Of a DNA stretch of 54,951 nt, positions 25,125 through 34,316 are shown piece after piece. Position numbers and translations under genes: made by a program. Source of the DNA: Candidatus Gastranaerophilales bacterium (GTDB lineage Bacteria; Cyanobacteriota; Vampirovibrionia; Gastranaerophilales; Gastranaerophilaceae). The DNA lies in contig CALUTJ010000019.1 of NCBI GenBank assembly GCA_944323685.1, positions 1 through 54,951 on the forward strand. The letters run 5' to 3'. Each line of letters begins with the position of its first letter. Position 1 is the first letter of the stretch. The notes below the pieces were generated by a model. That model was not told the origin of the DNA and searched no databases. It worked only from the letters and a program-made list of their open reading frames with translations.

Positions 25125-25808
25125 TTAATGCAAAGGAATATCAAGCTGTCTTGTTAACAGAATCTGGATTTCAGTTCCCTGCGGAAGGTTAACCTCGTTG
25201 CCTTTTTTGAACAGGTCAACAATATCTGCTCCGACATAATATATTGCGCCGCCGAAGACACCGCCTACAGCACCGATAGGTACACAAACATACTGCATAT
25301 TTTCGCCTGTACCTTTACCCCAGTTAATTGCTTTGCCAAGGATATTTTTTGCGTTAGACCAGTTTTCTTTAATTGCATAGCCGTAATTTCCGCCTGAATA
25401 TATACCTGCATCAAGTGTCATTTCGCTGTATCCGTACAAGCCTGCTGATATGGGAACCTGTTTTCCGTTAGGTGTAACTATGTGATCAAAACTGAAATAA
25501 ACAACAGCACTGCGGGAAAGTCTTTTTGAGGGGACAATTTTATTTATTGTTCCTCTCACAACCGAGCCTGCCGGCAATGCAATTTGTCCGTCAACAATTT
25601 TGTCTTCTTTAAGCATTGCAGAAAATTCATCACCCATATCGCACATTCTTGAAGAAACTGAATCAAGCAATTCAAGCTTCATTACCGTGCCGGCCGGAAG
25701 ACTGACTGTTTGAGCTTTTCCGTACATTGCTTTATCGGCAAAAGCCGCGGAACTAAAACCTATAAAAAGTCCTGCAAACAACAGGAAATATGAGATATAT
25801 TTTTTCAT
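25125..25808 (-). CDS. secreted beta-rich protein
   Basis: A 227-residue protein with a clear signal peptide (MKKYISYFLLFAGLFIGF, cleaved after A-A-F-A). The mature part is rich in beta strands with G-T-V-M-K-L-E-L, L-P-A-G-S-V-V-R-G and a closing Q-G-T-E-I-Q-I-L-L. This is loosely like the VirB10/TrbI-type beta domain seen in some envelope proteins, but the match is weak. Two glycine-rich hydrophobic stretches near residues 175-195 could contact a membrane. It probably acts in the periplasm; role unknown. Confidence 0.75.
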   Translation of the reverse strand: MKKYISYFLLFAGLFIGFSSAAFADKAMYGKAQTVSLPAGTVMKLELLDSVSSRMCDMGDEFSAMLKEDKIVDGQIALPAGSVVRGTINKIVPSKRLSRSAVVYFSFDHIVTPNGKQVPISAGLYGYSEMTLDAGIYSGGNYGYAIKENWSNAKNILGKAINWGKGTGENMQYVCVPIGAVGGVFGGAIYYVGADIVDLFKKGNEVNLPQGTEIQILLTRQLDIPLH

Positions 25809-25873
25809 TGTAAACCTCTCCTATAATGTATCCGCTAAGTATATTGTAAGTATTTGTTAAAATAAATGCAAGA

Positions 25874-26119
25874 CTATTTGACTTCTTCATAAAGTGCAGA
25901 AGCTTCCTGAACAGACACATTGCCGGTAGGAATTTTTACCACTTTAACGCTTACACTTTTGTTGAAGTGCACTATTGTTATTATATCGCCTTCTTTAAGC
26001 TGTTTGGAAGGTTTTGCAGGAGTATCGTTAACAAGTACACGCCCTTGATCGGAAACATCATTAGCAACCGTTCTCCTTTTAATAAGCCTTGAAACTTTTA
26101 AAAATTTATCTAATCTCAT
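25874..26119 (-). CDS. rqcP: S4-domain RNA-binding protein, RqcP-like
   Basis: An 81-residue S4 RNA-binding protein. MRLDKFLKVSRLIKRRTVA opens the S4 motif, followed by V-L-V-N-D-T-P-A-K-P-S-K-Q-L-K-E-G-D-I-I. It has the size and pattern of RqcP (YabO), which helps RqcH add alanine tails to stalled nascent chains; the Hsp15 family is similar. Telling these apart needs a tree. It is a small single gene with its own short flanks. Confidence 0.85.
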   Translation of the reverse strand: MRLDKFLKVSRLIKRRTVANDVSDQGRVLVNDTPAKPSKQLKEGDIITIVHFNKSVSVKVVKIPTGNVSVQEASALYEEVK

Positions 26120-26154
26120 AGTTTTATTATTTTAGCAAAAATTCAACCAATAAA

Positions 26155-26180
26155 AAAGAGATGTTTATACATCTCTTTTG
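26155..26180 (-). terminator. terminator after the HExxH protein gene
   Basis: AAAAGAGATGT (26155-26165), TTAT loop, ACATCTCTTTT (26170-26180). On the minus strand it ends in a T-run toward rqcP. Confidence 0.85.
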
Positions 26181-26184
26181 GGAT

Positions 26185-27066
26185 TTACAAGTTGTCATCT
26201 TCAAACCCCGGTGAACGGGATGGCAGATTAGAATATCCGGGATTTGCAAAGACGGTTTTTCTTATATATTTACTTGTATAATTCCCTTTAATAAACAATT
26301 TTTTTAGTGTATTTTCTCTTACAACAAGCGGGTGCATACTGTTATTGTATTCAGGATATTTCTCAGACAACTGAGTCCATACGGCAGCTTCCATTGTCCA
26401 GGCATAAGTTTCTTCATTTAAAGAATTGAAATCGTCCTGATGCAATGCTTCGTGAGCGAGAATAGCTGCAAGAGCAGGCCTGGGGGCATCTTGATGCTTT
26501 TTATTTATATAGATATACAATCTGTCTTTTTTCTTCCACCCCAGAGCGTCAAAATTCATATATGCCTGCCCGAATTTGCTTAAATCTTCAAAGTTAACCT
26601 GCATAGGTTTTTCGGAAAGATTGTTCCCTAGAATCGCACGTCTGGAAAATTCGCCGAGTCCGCCTTTCAACAGCTCAAGAGCTTCCATGATATGTTCGTC
26701 TTTTGTAACTTTTTTGTAGGTCTTTTTTAAATTTTTAGAGCGTTCCTTTTGTTGTTCGGAAATCGGGTTGCCTTCGCTGTCTTTGTATATTTTTGGTTCT
26801 TTTGCCGTAGTTTTGGTTTCTGTTTTTACGGTTTTGTTTGAAGAAACAGAATTTGTTTTTGTCGGAATATTAGTATTTTGTTGTTGTTGTCTTTTTGTTG
26901 TTTGTTGTTGAACAGCTGATCTGGCAGCAGGTTTGTAATTTCCTGCGCTTTCAATACGTACTTTGGGTTTTAGCTGCGGGGCAGTAGCAGCAGATGTTTC
27001 TGCCTGCATTGAAAAAACAAACATACCGCCAGCTAACAAAATTGCCGAAATCTTTTTCTTATCCAA
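26185..27066 (-). CDS. secreted protein with HExxH metallopeptidase-like motif
   Basis: A 293-residue protein with a signal peptide (about 1-26, ending S-A-A-T-A). A Thr/Gln/Lys-rich disordered linker follows (about 30-95), then a helical domain. H205-E-A-L-H209 is a zinc-protease HExxH motif, in A-I-L-A-H-E-A-L-H-Q, and E218/E219 ten residues later could be the third ligand. This is gluzincin-like but not a family I can name. The start is TTG with AAGG just upstream. It may be an envelope protease; the zinc motif alone does not prove activity. Confidence 0.75.
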   Translation of the reverse strand: MDKKKISAILLAGGMFVFSMQAETSAATAPQLKPKVRIESAGNYKPAARSAVQQQTTKRQQQQNTNIPTKTNSVSSNKTVKTETKTTAKEPKIYKDSEGNPISEQQKERSKNLKKTYKKVTKDEHIMEALELLKGGLGEFSRRAILGNNLSEKPMQVNFEDLSKFGQAYMNFDALGWKKKDRLYIYINKKHQDAPRPALAAILAHEALHQDDFNSLNEETYAWTMEAAVWTQLSEKYPEYNNSMHPLVVRENTLKKLFIKGNYTSKYIRKTVFANPGYSNLPSRSPGFEDDNL

Positions 27067-27196
27067 TAATCCTTACCTGTCTTTGAGTGTACCAGTTAAT
27101 ATTATTAATTATTATTTTTATGATATCAAATATCTTGCACTTTGTGAAAAGATTTGTAAAGAGTAAATTGTTTTTGAAGTTGTAATTTTCATAAAT

Positions 27197-27234
27197 AAAA
27201 AGCCTCCGGCATCTGCTTTAGCCGGAGGCTTTTT
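27197..27234 (-). terminator. terminator of the rpsB-tsf operon
   Basis: A 14-bp perfect stem, AAAAAGCCTCCGGC with GCCGGAGGCTTTTT, around a 10-base loop. On the minus strand it follows the end of tsf. Confidence 0.95.
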
Positions 27235-27250
27235 GAAAAGTTAATTTGAA

Positions 27251-28123
27251 TTAGTTGCCTGCCATCTGGCTTGCTACTTCTTCAGCAAAGTTATCCTGTC
27301 TTTTTTCAAGACCTTCACCCAGTACGTAACGTACAAATGATTTGATTTGCAATTTACCTTCAATCAACTGAGCAACTGTTTCATCCGGATTTTTAACAAA
27401 CGGTTGTTCTAATAAGCATTTAGAAGCCATTAATTTGTTAATTCTACCTTCAACGATTTTTGCTCTGATGTTTTCAGGTTTTTTAGCAAGATCTTCTTTA
27501 CCCATTTCGATTCTTGTTTCTTCATCGATTACCGATTGAGGAATTTCTTCTCTTGAAACAAATTCCGGAGCGTTAGAAGCAATATGCAAGCAAATATCTT
27601 TTTCTAAAGTTTCATCAGCTTTGTCAGTGTTTAAGAGTACACCGATTTTGCCGTTGTGGATGTATGTTGCAGGATTGCCTTCAACAAGAACAAATCTTCT
27701 TACAGTGATTTTTTCACCGATTGTTGCAACTTTTTCTTTAATGATGTCTTCTATTTTTCTGCCGCAGCCGCAAACAGTACAAGTAGAAGCAAGTAATTCG
27801 TCTACGTTTGCAGGTTTTGTTGCAACAATTTGTTTTGCAAGATGATTAACAAGTTCTTTAAATTCGTCATTTTTTGCAACGAAGTCAGTTTCGCAGTTAA
27901 CTTCAATCATCGCACCTACATTGCCTTCAATATAAGAACCGACTAAACCTTCAGCAGCGATTCTGCCCATTTTCTTTTCAGCAGATGCAATACCTTTCTG
28001 GCGGAGAAATTCTGTAGCTTTTTCCATATCGCCGTCGCTTTCAACAAGCGCTTTTTTTGCATCAAGAATACCTGCACCGGTTTTTTCTCTGAGTTCTTTT
28101 ACCATAGCAGCGGTTATTGTCAT
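27251..28123 (-). CDS. tsf: elongation factor Ts
   Basis: A 290-residue guanine-nucleotide exchange factor for EF-Tu. The N-terminal UBA-like domain (MVKELREKTGAGILDAKKAL), the core motif E-V-N-C-E-T-D-F-V-A-K-N and the G-E-K-I-T-V-R-R block are intact. An unusual cysteine cluster, C-T-V-C-G-C-G, lies at about 112-118 in the middle of the dimerisation region, where most EF-Ts have none. It follows rpsB, as in most bacteria, but no pyrH or frr follows. A partial terminator sits between the two genes. Confidence 0.96.
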   Translation of the reverse strand: MTITAAMVKELREKTGAGILDAKKALVESDGDMEKATEFLRQKGIASAEKKMGRIAAEGLVGSYIEGNVGAMIEVNCETDFVAKNDEFKELVNHLAKQIVATKPANVDELLASTCTVCGCGRKIEDIIKEKVATIGEKITVRRFVLVEGNPATYIHNGKIGVLLNTDKADETLEKDICLHIASNAPEFVSREEIPQSVIDEETRIEMGKEDLAKKPENIRAKIVEGRINKLMASKCLLEQPFVKNPDETVAQLIEGKLQIKSFVRYVLGEGLEKRQDNFAEEVASQMAGN

Positions 28124-28170
28124 AATGTAATCCTCTCTGTTTGTATTAACCTTAAGTTTCGGTATTAAAA

Positions 28171-28202
28171 AAAGCAGGCAGGATGTTTTCCGACCTGCTT
28201 TT
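28171..28202 (-). terminator. attenuator-like hairpin between rpsB and tsf
   Basis: AAAGCAGG (28171-28178) pairs with CCTGCTTT (28194-28201). On the minus strand it is followed by seven T. It probably lowers read-through from rpsB into tsf, a known feature of this operon in some bacteria. Confidence 0.75.
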
Positions 28203-28212
28203 AAAAGTTTAA

Positions 28213-28998
28213 TTAAGCTTCAGCCGGAGTTTCTTCAGCTTTTACTTCTTCAGCGCTGACGCCTGCGTCTTCTGCTTTGATAGTTTCTGCTTTAGCGCCT
28301 ACGGCTTTGTTCTCTCTTAACTGTTTGCCTTCTAAAACAGCATCAGCCAATTTAGCGGCAATTAATCTGATTGAACGGATTGCATCATCATTACCGGGGA
28401 TGATGTAGTCAATTCCGTCAGGGTTTGCATTTGTATCAGCAAGACAAATTACGGGTATGTGCAATTTGTTAGCTTCTGCAATAGCAATGTCTTCTTTCTT
28501 CTGGTCAACAACAAAGATAATGTCGGGCATACCGCGCATTTCTTTGATACCGCCTAAAGTTTTAGACAATTTTTCGAGTTTTTTAGTCATTTGAACAACT
28601 TCTTTTTTCGGAAGTTTGTCGATATGACCTGAATTTACGAAGTCTTCGAGTTCTCTTAACTTGTTAACTCTGCCTCTGATAGTTTCAAAGTTAGTTAACA
28701 AACCGCCGAGCCATCTTCTGTTGATGTAATACATTCCGCATCTTTGAGCTTCCTGTGCAACAACTTCAGTAGCCTGTTTTTTTGTACCTACGAAAAGTAC
28801 GTTTTTGCCTCTTGCAGCAAATTCTTTAACAATTTCGTAAGCTTCGTCTAACTTATCGGATGTTTTTCTTAAATCTATTACATAGATTCCGTTTCTTGCA
28901 CCGTAAATATACGGTTTCATTTTGGGGTTCCATCTTTGTGTCTGGTGTCCGAAGTGAACTCCGGCTTCAAGTAAATCAATCATTGATGCTACCGGCAT
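28213..28998 (-). CDS. rpsB: 30S ribosomal protein S2
   Basis: A 261-residue S2 protein. [20 protein letters not shown], the G-T-K-K-Q-A strand, [11 protein letters not shown] and the Zn-free coiled-coil part are all present. The acidic Ala/Glu-rich C-terminal tail (about 30 residues) is longer than in E. coli. TTTTCTCCTTTTC before the ATG on the plus strand gives a good AAGGAG on the coding strand. Two TATAAT hexamers (29115-29120 and 29131-29136, minus strand) in the 245-base leader are candidate promoters. Confidence 0.97.
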   Translation of the reverse strand: MPVASMIDLLEAGVHFGHQTQRWNPKMKPYIYGARNGIYVIDLRKTSDKLDEAYEIVKEFAARGKNVLFVGTKKQATEVVAQEAQRCGMYYINRRWLGGLLTNFETIRGRVNKLRELEDFVNSGHIDKLPKKEVVQMTKKLEKLSKTLGGIKEMRGMPDIIFVVDQKKEDIAIAEANKLHIPVICLADTNANPDGIDYIIPGNDDAIRSIRLIAAKLADAVLEGKQLRENKAVGAKAETIKAEDAGVSAEEVKAEETPAEA

Positions 28999-29243
28999 CT
29001 TTTTCTCCTTTTCTTGCGGGCTTTAACATACTAGGAAGGGTATTGTGCTTTGAAAAATTATTTCTCGGCCCCGACTGGTTCCGTTTAAAGTCCAATTACT
29101 GTACTACAATAAAAATTATAACCTAAACAAATTATAAGAAAACATGGCACGTTTATATTGCTTAATAATTCCGCACTAAAAATTTTTCTTTAATATATAA
29201 TTAGTAAGAATACTGAATATTTTAGACAAGGGTCAGGAGAAGT

Positions 29244-30383
29244 ATGGCAGACAAAAAAGTAAAGAAAAAAATTAAAGTTGCGTTCCCTCATATGGGGAAT
29301 ATTTATATAGCCTGGGCAGCAGCCTTGAAAAGGCTGGGCGTTGAACCTTTTATCCCGCCTTATTCAAGTAAAAGAACACTTTCTCTCGGTACAAAAAACA
29401 GCCCCGAGTCTATATGTTTGCCGTATAAGTTGATTTTGGGCAACTTTATCGAAGCTATCGAAGGCGGTGCAGATTACGTTGCAATGATATCTTCTCCGGG
29501 TATTTGCCGTCTCGGTGAATACGGTGCGGGTATTCAAAACACTCTTGAAGATATGGGCTATCATGCTAACTATATCGAATTGCAGCTCTATGACGGTATT
29601 AAGGGTATGTTCAGATTTTTGACCCAATTAACCGGCGTAAAAAACCCTATAACTATCATCAGAGCAATAGTTTTTGCATTCAGAAAGGTTTTTGCCACAG
29701 ACAGACTGGAAAATTTGCTTTCTTATTACAGAGCAAGAGAAATCCACCCCGGAGATGCGGAAAAAGCCTTTAAAAAAGGTATGAAGCTTATTTACGAAGC
29801 AAATCATTATAAAGACCTTAAAAAGGCAGAAAAACAGACTACGGCGGAAATAAAAAAAGTACAAATCGACCCCAAACGCGATGTTTTGCATGTTGATTTG
29901 ACCGGTGAGATTTATCTTGTACAGGACCCTTTCTCTAACCAGAATATAGAAAGAGAACTCGGGAAAATGGGTGTCCAAACAAGAAGAACACTCACTGTAT
30001 CAAGCTTTTTAAAAGACGCTATTATACCTAAAATGTTTGTTAAGGGAGAAACTCACCTTGAAAGAGCTTTTAGACTGGCAAAACCGTATCTTGCAAGAGA
30101 TATAGGCGGTGACTCGTTAGAGTGTGTTTCTGATATTATTTATGCGAACGAAAAAGGCAAAGACGGTATTATTCACGTAAGTCCGTTTACCTGTATGCCC
30201 GAAATTATGTCACAAAATTTCTTTCCGGCTATCAGAGAAAATTGCGAGATACCTATTTTGCCGCTGATTCTTGACGAACAAACAGGAAAAGCCGGATATA
30301 TAACCCGTCTTGAGGCATTTGTAGACCTTATGAGAAGACGTAAAAGAAAAAAAGAAATGGAGCTTGCTCAGGCAGCAAAATAA
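29244..30383 (+). CDS. 2-hydroxyacyl-CoA dehydratase-like protein (DUF2229-type)
   Basis: A 379-residue protein resembling the DUF2229/COG3580-type relatives of the 2-hydroxyacyl-CoA dehydratase subunits and activators. N-terminal I-K-V-A-F-P-H-M-G and G-V-E-P-F-I-P-P are typical, and conserved Cys at 58 (E-S-I-C-L-P-Y-K) and 88 (P-G-I-C-R-L-G-E), with a third in F-T-C-M-P-E near the C-terminus, would hold an iron-sulfur cluster. Its partner ATPase domain is not in the window. In anaerobes these systems drive radical dehydrations; the substrate here is unknown. It is 57 bases upstream of gatB. Confidence 0.82.
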   Translation: MADKKVKKKIKVAFPHMGNIYIAWAAALKRLGVEPFIPPYSSKRTLSLGTKNSPESICLPYKLILGNFIEAIEGGADYVAMISSPGICRLGEYGAGIQNTLEDMGYHANYIELQLYDGIKGMFRFLTQLTGVKNPITIIRAIVFAFRKVFATDRLENLLSYYRAREIHPGDAEKAFKKGMKLIYEANHYKDLKKAEKQTTAEIKKVQIDPKRDVLHVDLTGEIYLVQDPFSNQNIERELGKMGVQTRRTLTVSSFLKDAIIPKMFVKGETHLERAFRLAKPYLARDIGGDSLECVSDIIYANEKGKDGIIHVSPFTCMPEIMSQNFFPAIRENCEIPILPLILDEQTGKAGYITRLEAFVDLMRRRKRKKEMELAQAAK

Positions 30384-30440
30384 TCTGAGCAGGTTTGTGT
30401 TAAAATTTTAGACGGAAAACAGTATTAAGGAAGTTGAAAT

Positions 30441-31892
30441 ATGGTTTCACAAGCAATAAGAGATAAATACGAGGTAGTTATCGGGCTGGAGGTACATGCC
30501 CAGCTGAAAACAAAGTCAAAAATATTTGCACCCGACTCTACAGAGTTCGGCGCAGAGCCTAACACTCATACAAGTACTATTACACTTGGTATGCCGGGTG
30601 TTTTGCCGGTTCTAAATAAAGAATGCGTTAACATGGGTATTCTTCTCGGGCTGGCTCTTAACTGTGAAATACCTGCAAGATGCAAATTTGACAGAAAACA
30701 GTATTTTTATCCTGATTTGCCGAAAGGGTATCAGATTTCACAATACGACCAGCCGATTTGTGTAAACGGTTACATAAATATTAACGGCAAAAAAATCGGT
30801 ATTACCCGTGCTCACCTTGAAGAAGATGCCGGAAAGTTAGTTCACGCAGGTGCTGACGGGCTTGCCGGTTCGTTGTATTCTTTAGTTGACCTGAACAGAG
30901 CAGGTACTCCGCTTTTGGAAATTGTTTCCGAACCTGATATGAGATCTTCGGAAGAAGCAAGAGCTTATATGGAAGAACTCAGAAACATAGTCCGCTACAT
31001 CGGGGTTTGTGACGGAAACCTTGAAGAAGGTTCAATGAGATGTGACGCAAACGTTTCAGTTATGCCAAAAGGTTCGGACAAATTCGGTACACGTGCCGAA
31101 ATTAAAAACATTAACAGTTTTTCGGCTTTGCAAAGAGCTATTGAATATGAAATAGACAGACAGATTGAAATAGTTGAGGAAGGCGGAGAAGTCGATCAGG
31201 AAACAAGACTCTGGGATGATAACCAGAAAGTCACAAAAACTATGAGAAGCAAGGAAGATGCAAATGATTATCGTTACTTCCCCGAGCCTGATTTAATGCC
31301 TGTTGAAATTTCAAGAGAATGGGTCGAAGAAATCAGACAAAAAATGCCGGAACTGCCGGAAGCTAAACGTAAAAGATATGAAAGTCTCGGTTTGAGTGCA
31401 TACGATGCCAATGTTATGGTTGAACAAATGGAAACAGCTTTGTTTTACGACAAAACATTAGAGCTGGGTGCTGATTACAGAATAGCCAACAATCTTCTTG
31501 TTGGTGATATCACTGCTTATTTAAAAGAACACAATATAAATATAAATCAGACTAAACTTACGCCGGAGCACCTTGCACAGCTAGTTAACTTAATTAGCAA
31601 AGGTACAATTTCAAATAATATTGCTAAGAAAATTCTTCCGCAAATGCTTGAAAAAGGAACCAACCCTCAAGAAATTATTGAAAAAGAAGGTTTGAGCGTA
31701 ATTTCTGACGAAAGTGCAATAAAGGCTCTTGTTGATAAAGTTATTGAAGCAAATCCTGCACAGGTTCAGGCTTATAAAAACGGAAAAACAAACCTTATGG
31801 GCTTTTTCGTTGGTCAAATTATGAAAGAAACTAAAGGCAGAGCAAACCCGCAGGTTATTAACAAATTGCTCGGCGAAGCCTTAAACAAATAA
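30441..31892 (+). CDS. gatB: Asp/Glu-tRNA amidotransferase subunit B
   Basis: A 483-residue GatB of the GatCAB complex, which converts misacylated Glu-tRNAGln and Asp-tRNAAsn to the correct amide forms. VIGLEVHAQLKTKSKIF, the L-P-V-L-N segment, Y-F-Y-P-D-L-P-K-G-Y-Q-I-S and E-E-G-S-M-R-C-D-A-N-V are all GatB signatures, and the C-terminal YqeY-like tail is complete. gatA and gatC are not adjacent. AAGGAAG precedes the ATG. Confidence 0.97.
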   Translation: MVSQAIRDKYEVVIGLEVHAQLKTKSKIFAPDSTEFGAEPNTHTSTITLGMPGVLPVLNKECVNMGILLGLALNCEIPARCKFDRKQYFYPDLPKGYQISQYDQPICVNGYININGKKIGITRAHLEEDAGKLVHAGADGLAGSLYSLVDLNRAGTPLLEIVSEPDMRSSEEARAYMEELRNIVRYIGVCDGNLEEGSMRCDANVSVMPKGSDKFGTRAEIKNINSFSALQRAIEYEIDRQIEIVEEGGEVDQETRLWDDNQKVTKTMRSKEDANDYRYFPEPDLMPVEISREWVEEIRQKMPELPEAKRKRYESLGLSAYDANVMVEQMETALFYDKTLELGADYRIANNLLVGDITAYLKEHNININQTKLTPEHLAQLVNLISKGTISNNIAKKILPQMLEKGTNPQEIIEKEGLSVISDESAIKALVDKVIEANPAQVQAYKNGKTNLMGFFVGQIMKETKGRANPQVINKLLGEALNK

Positions 31893-31902
31893 AAAGATTC
31901 AT

Positions 31903-31957
31903 ACAATAATAAACAGGAAAGAGCTTTTTAACAAGGCTCTTTTCTGTTTATTATTGT
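31903..31957. terminator. strong bidirectional terminator after gatB
   Basis: A long stem of about 22 bp with one or two mismatches: ACAATAATAAACAG continuing into AAAGAGC (31903-31924), paired with GCTCTTTT continuing into TGTTTATTATTGT (31936-31957). It separates convergent gatB (+) and tuf (-). Confidence 0.88.
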
Positions 31958-31964
31958 ATAAATT

Positions 31965-31996
31965 AAACAGCTTCGGGTTTTCACTCGAAGCTGTTT
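31965..31996 (-). terminator. second hairpin, tuf side
   Basis: AAACAGCTTCG (31965-31975) pairs with CGAAGCTGTTT (31985-31995), 11 bp. On the minus strand it is downstream of tuf and followed by a T-rich stretch. Confidence 0.7.
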
Positions 31997-32007
31997 TAAG
32001 TTTATTT

Positions 32008-32070
32008 GCGTTCAAATGGCTGTTCGCTCATCTGTTTCACAGACTCGACTCCACAGCCTCCAAAATCCGC
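32008..32070 (-). repeat. nested palindrome with open frame, right after the tuf stop
   Basis: GGCTGT (32018-32023) pairs with ACAGCC (32053-32058), with TCTGT/ACAGA (32031-32035 with 32039-32043) nested inside. GCG bases flank the structure. On the minus strand a frame different from tuf reads about 24 codons through it without stop and ends at TAA (32003-32005). It may be a second small coding-compatible palindromic element, but only one copy is seen here. Confidence 0.45.
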
Positions 32071-33278
32071 TATGCGATGATTTTGTCTACAACGCCGGCG
32101 CCAACTGTACGTCCGCCTTCTCTGATAGCGAATCTCATACCTTGTTCGATAGCTACAGGAGCAATCAATTCAACGTCCATAACAACGTTGTCACCAGGCA
32201 TAACCATTTCGCCGTCAAATTTGATAGAACCGGTAACGTCAGTAGTTCTGATATAGAACTGAGGTCTGTAACCGGGGAAGAACGGAGTATGACGTCCGCC
32301 TTCTTCTTTTGTCAAAACGTAAACGTTAGCTGTGAATTTAGTGTGAGGTGTGATAGAACCGGGAGCAGCCAATACTTGACCTCTCTGAACTTCAGTTTTA
32401 TCGATACCACGGAGCAATGCACCGATGTTATCACCTGCAAGACCTTCGTCTAACAGTTTTCTGAACATTTCAACACCTGTAACTGTTGTTTTCTTAGTTT
32501 CGCCGAAACCAACGATTTCAACTTCCTGACCAACTTTAACTCTACCTCTTTCAACACGGCCTGTAGCAACTGTACCACGACCTGTGATAGAGAATACGTC
32601 TTCAATCGGCATAAGGAACGGTTTGTCTAAGTCACGTTCAGGAGTCGGGATGTAAGAGTCAACTGCATCCATAAGTTCCCAAATTTTGTCAACCCATTTA
32701 TCTTCGCCTCTTTTGATTGAAGGATTAGCTTGAACAGCTTCTAATGCTTTCAATGCAGAACCTTTGATAACAGGGATGCCGTCACCATCGAATTCGTAAG
32801 ATGTTAACAATTCTCTTGTTTCCATTTCAACGAGTTCGAGAAGTTCTTCATCGTCAACCATATCGCATTTGTTCAAGAATACAACCAATCTAGGTACACC
32901 AACCTGTCTTGCTAACAAGATGTGTTCACGAGTTTGAGGCATCGGACCATCTGTAGCAGCGATAACGAGGATACCGCCATCCATCTGTGCAGCACCTGTA
33001 ATCATGTTTTTAACATAGTCAGCGTGGCCGGGGCAGTCAACGTGTGCATAGTGTCTTGTTTCTGTTTCGTATTCTACGTGAGCAGTAGAGATAGTAATAC
33101 CTCTTGCTTTTTCTTCCGGAGCAGCATCGATTTCATCGAATTTTTTAGCTTGAGCTTGACCTGCTGCTGCCAAAACTGAAGTGATAGCTGCTGTCAATGT
33201 AGTTTTACCGTGGTCAACGTGGCCTACTGTACCAATGTTAACGTGCGGTTTCGTACGTTCATACTTTTCGCGTGCCAT
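32070..33278 (-). CDS. tuf: elongation factor Tu
   Basis: A 402-residue EF-Tu that delivers aminoacyl-tRNA to the ribosome. G1 motif GHVDHGKT (19-26), D-C-P-G-H-A-D-Y (G3) and N-K-C-D (G4) are intact, and length is normal. The frame extends upstream to 33380, but the ATG at 33278 behind AAAGGAG is the true start. It stands alone, without rpsL, rpsG or fusA. A consensus promoter lies about 110 bases upstream. It is the highest-expression gene expected in the window. Confidence 0.98.
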   Translation of the reverse strand: MAREKYERTKPHVNIGTVGHVDHGKTTLTAAITSVLAAAGQAQAKKFDEIDAAPEEKARGITISTAHVEYETETRHYAHVDCPGHADYVKNMITGAAQMDGGILVIAATDGPMPQTREHILLARQVGVPRLVVFLNKCDMVDDEELLELVEMETRELLTSYEFDGDGIPVIKGSALKALEAVQANPSIKRGEDKWVDKIWELMDAVDSYIPTPERDLDKPFLMPIEDVFSITGRGTVATGRVERGRVKVGQEVEIVGFGETKKTTVTGVEMFRKLLDEGLAGDNIGALLRGIDKTEVQRGQVLAAPGSITPHTKFTANVYVLTKEEGGRHTPFFPGYRPQFYIRTTDVTGSIKFDGEMVMPGDNVVMDVELIAPVAIEQGMRFAIREGGRTVGAGVVDKIIA

Positions 33279-33386
33279 GAGAGTAATCTCCTTTTTGTTT
33301 AAATAATATCTACTACGTCTATTATATTTCAAATAGGTGGAGCCTAAGTCGGCATTTAGGGCAAAGATATGCCCATCCATTATACA

Positions 33387-33414
33387 ATCTTATATGCTCA
33401 TTCTGATTTGTCAA
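33387..33414 (-). promoter_or_regulatory. tuf promoter
   Basis: On the minus strand, TTGACA (33414-33409), a 16-base spacer, TAAGAT (33392-33387). A perfect -35 box fits a highly expressed gene. A GGGCA/TGCCC hairpin lies in the leader after it. Confidence 0.7.
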
Positions 33415-33470
33415 GCTAATACCATGCCTGAAGTATTTATAATATTTATAAAAAGCAGTAACAAAATTTT

Positions 33471-34133
33471 TTAAGTCAGGTTGTTTTTTTCGAGTTCTTT
33501 TCTTATTTTATTTAAACCTGCCTGAATAATTCTTGATATACGTGACGGAGAAATATTGAAATCTTCTGAGAGTTCTCTCAATTTTTTATCTTGAAAGAAT
33601 TTAGCTTCTATAAGGTCACGTTCTCTTTGCGGAAGTTTTTTCATAGCTTCCTTAATTGCAGCGCTCATCTCATGAAAATCAGCGAGTTCAGCAGGTGTTT
33701 TGGCTGTATCTTTAATTTGGGTCGGGTTTTCTGCTTCCGCCATTTCATCTATGGAAAGTATAGTTTTGTATACAGCCTCTCTTATGTCATCGTGGATTGC
33801 CTCTTCTTCATCATGTTCAACTTGAACAGAGGTTTCTTTCAGTGTTTTTTGAGAGTACCATTTGTATCTTCTTCTAACTTCGTTTCTTATTGCCCATTTT
33901 ATGGCAGTTGAAATATATGAGTTGTTGTAATTTGTAATATCAGAAGTTGAACACAGATGATGTACAACCTGTGTACCTATATTAACGAGTTCCGAAAAAT
34001 CTATAAGATAAGATGAAGAGAGCTTTTTAAACTCAATTTTGGCGATGGTTTCTATAAGTTCGTTGTACTCTAACAAACTTTTTCTTATAGCAGCCCTGGT
34101 ACTAATGTCCATTTCTTCTCGCTTTTCGGTCAT
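33471..34133 (-). CDS. sigma-70 family RNA polymerase sigma factor (FliA/SigB-like)
   Basis: A 220-residue alternative sigma factor. Region 2 is visible around L-V-N-I-G-T-Q-V-V-H-H and W-A-I-R-N-E-V-R-R-R. Region 4 is clear: L-P-Q-R-E-R-D-L-I-E-A-K-F-F, then a helix-turn-helix L-R-E-L-S-E-D-F-N-I-S-P-S-R-I-S-R-I. Region 1.1 is absent, as in group 3 sigmas (FliA, SigF, WhiG). Spacing between regions 2 and 4 holds a variable acidic segment. No anti-sigma gene is beside it. It may serve motility, envelope stress or development; the target is unknown. Confidence 0.88.
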   Translation of the reverse strand: MTEKREEMDISTRAAIRKSLLEYNELIETIAKIEFKKLSSSYLIDFSELVNIGTQVVHHLCSTSDITNYNNSYISTAIKWAIRNEVRRRYKWYSQKTLKETSVQVEHDEEEAIHDDIREAVYKTILSIDEMAEAENPTQIKDTAKTPAELADFHEMSAAIKEAMKKLPQRERDLIEAKFFQDKKLRELSEDFNISPSRISRIIQAGLNKIRKELEKNNLT

Positions 34134-34316
34134 AGAATTTAGTCAAACATTCGCTAACTATATTCTAAATTAAAAATAAAAAACTGTAAAATATTTATAA
34201 ACTTTTGTAATTAATTAATAGAAAACTAGCAATATTTTTTTTTATATTTTTTTGTTTTTAACAGGTGCAAGTGTTAAAGATTAAAAATAACTTGTTGACA
34301 ATGGAAAGGTCCAATA

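Noticed and set aside
33279-33380. Upstream extension of tuf by 34 codons
   Set aside because: EF-Tu homology begins at the ATG at 33278 behind a strong AAAGGAG; the extension is leader sequence after the promoter.
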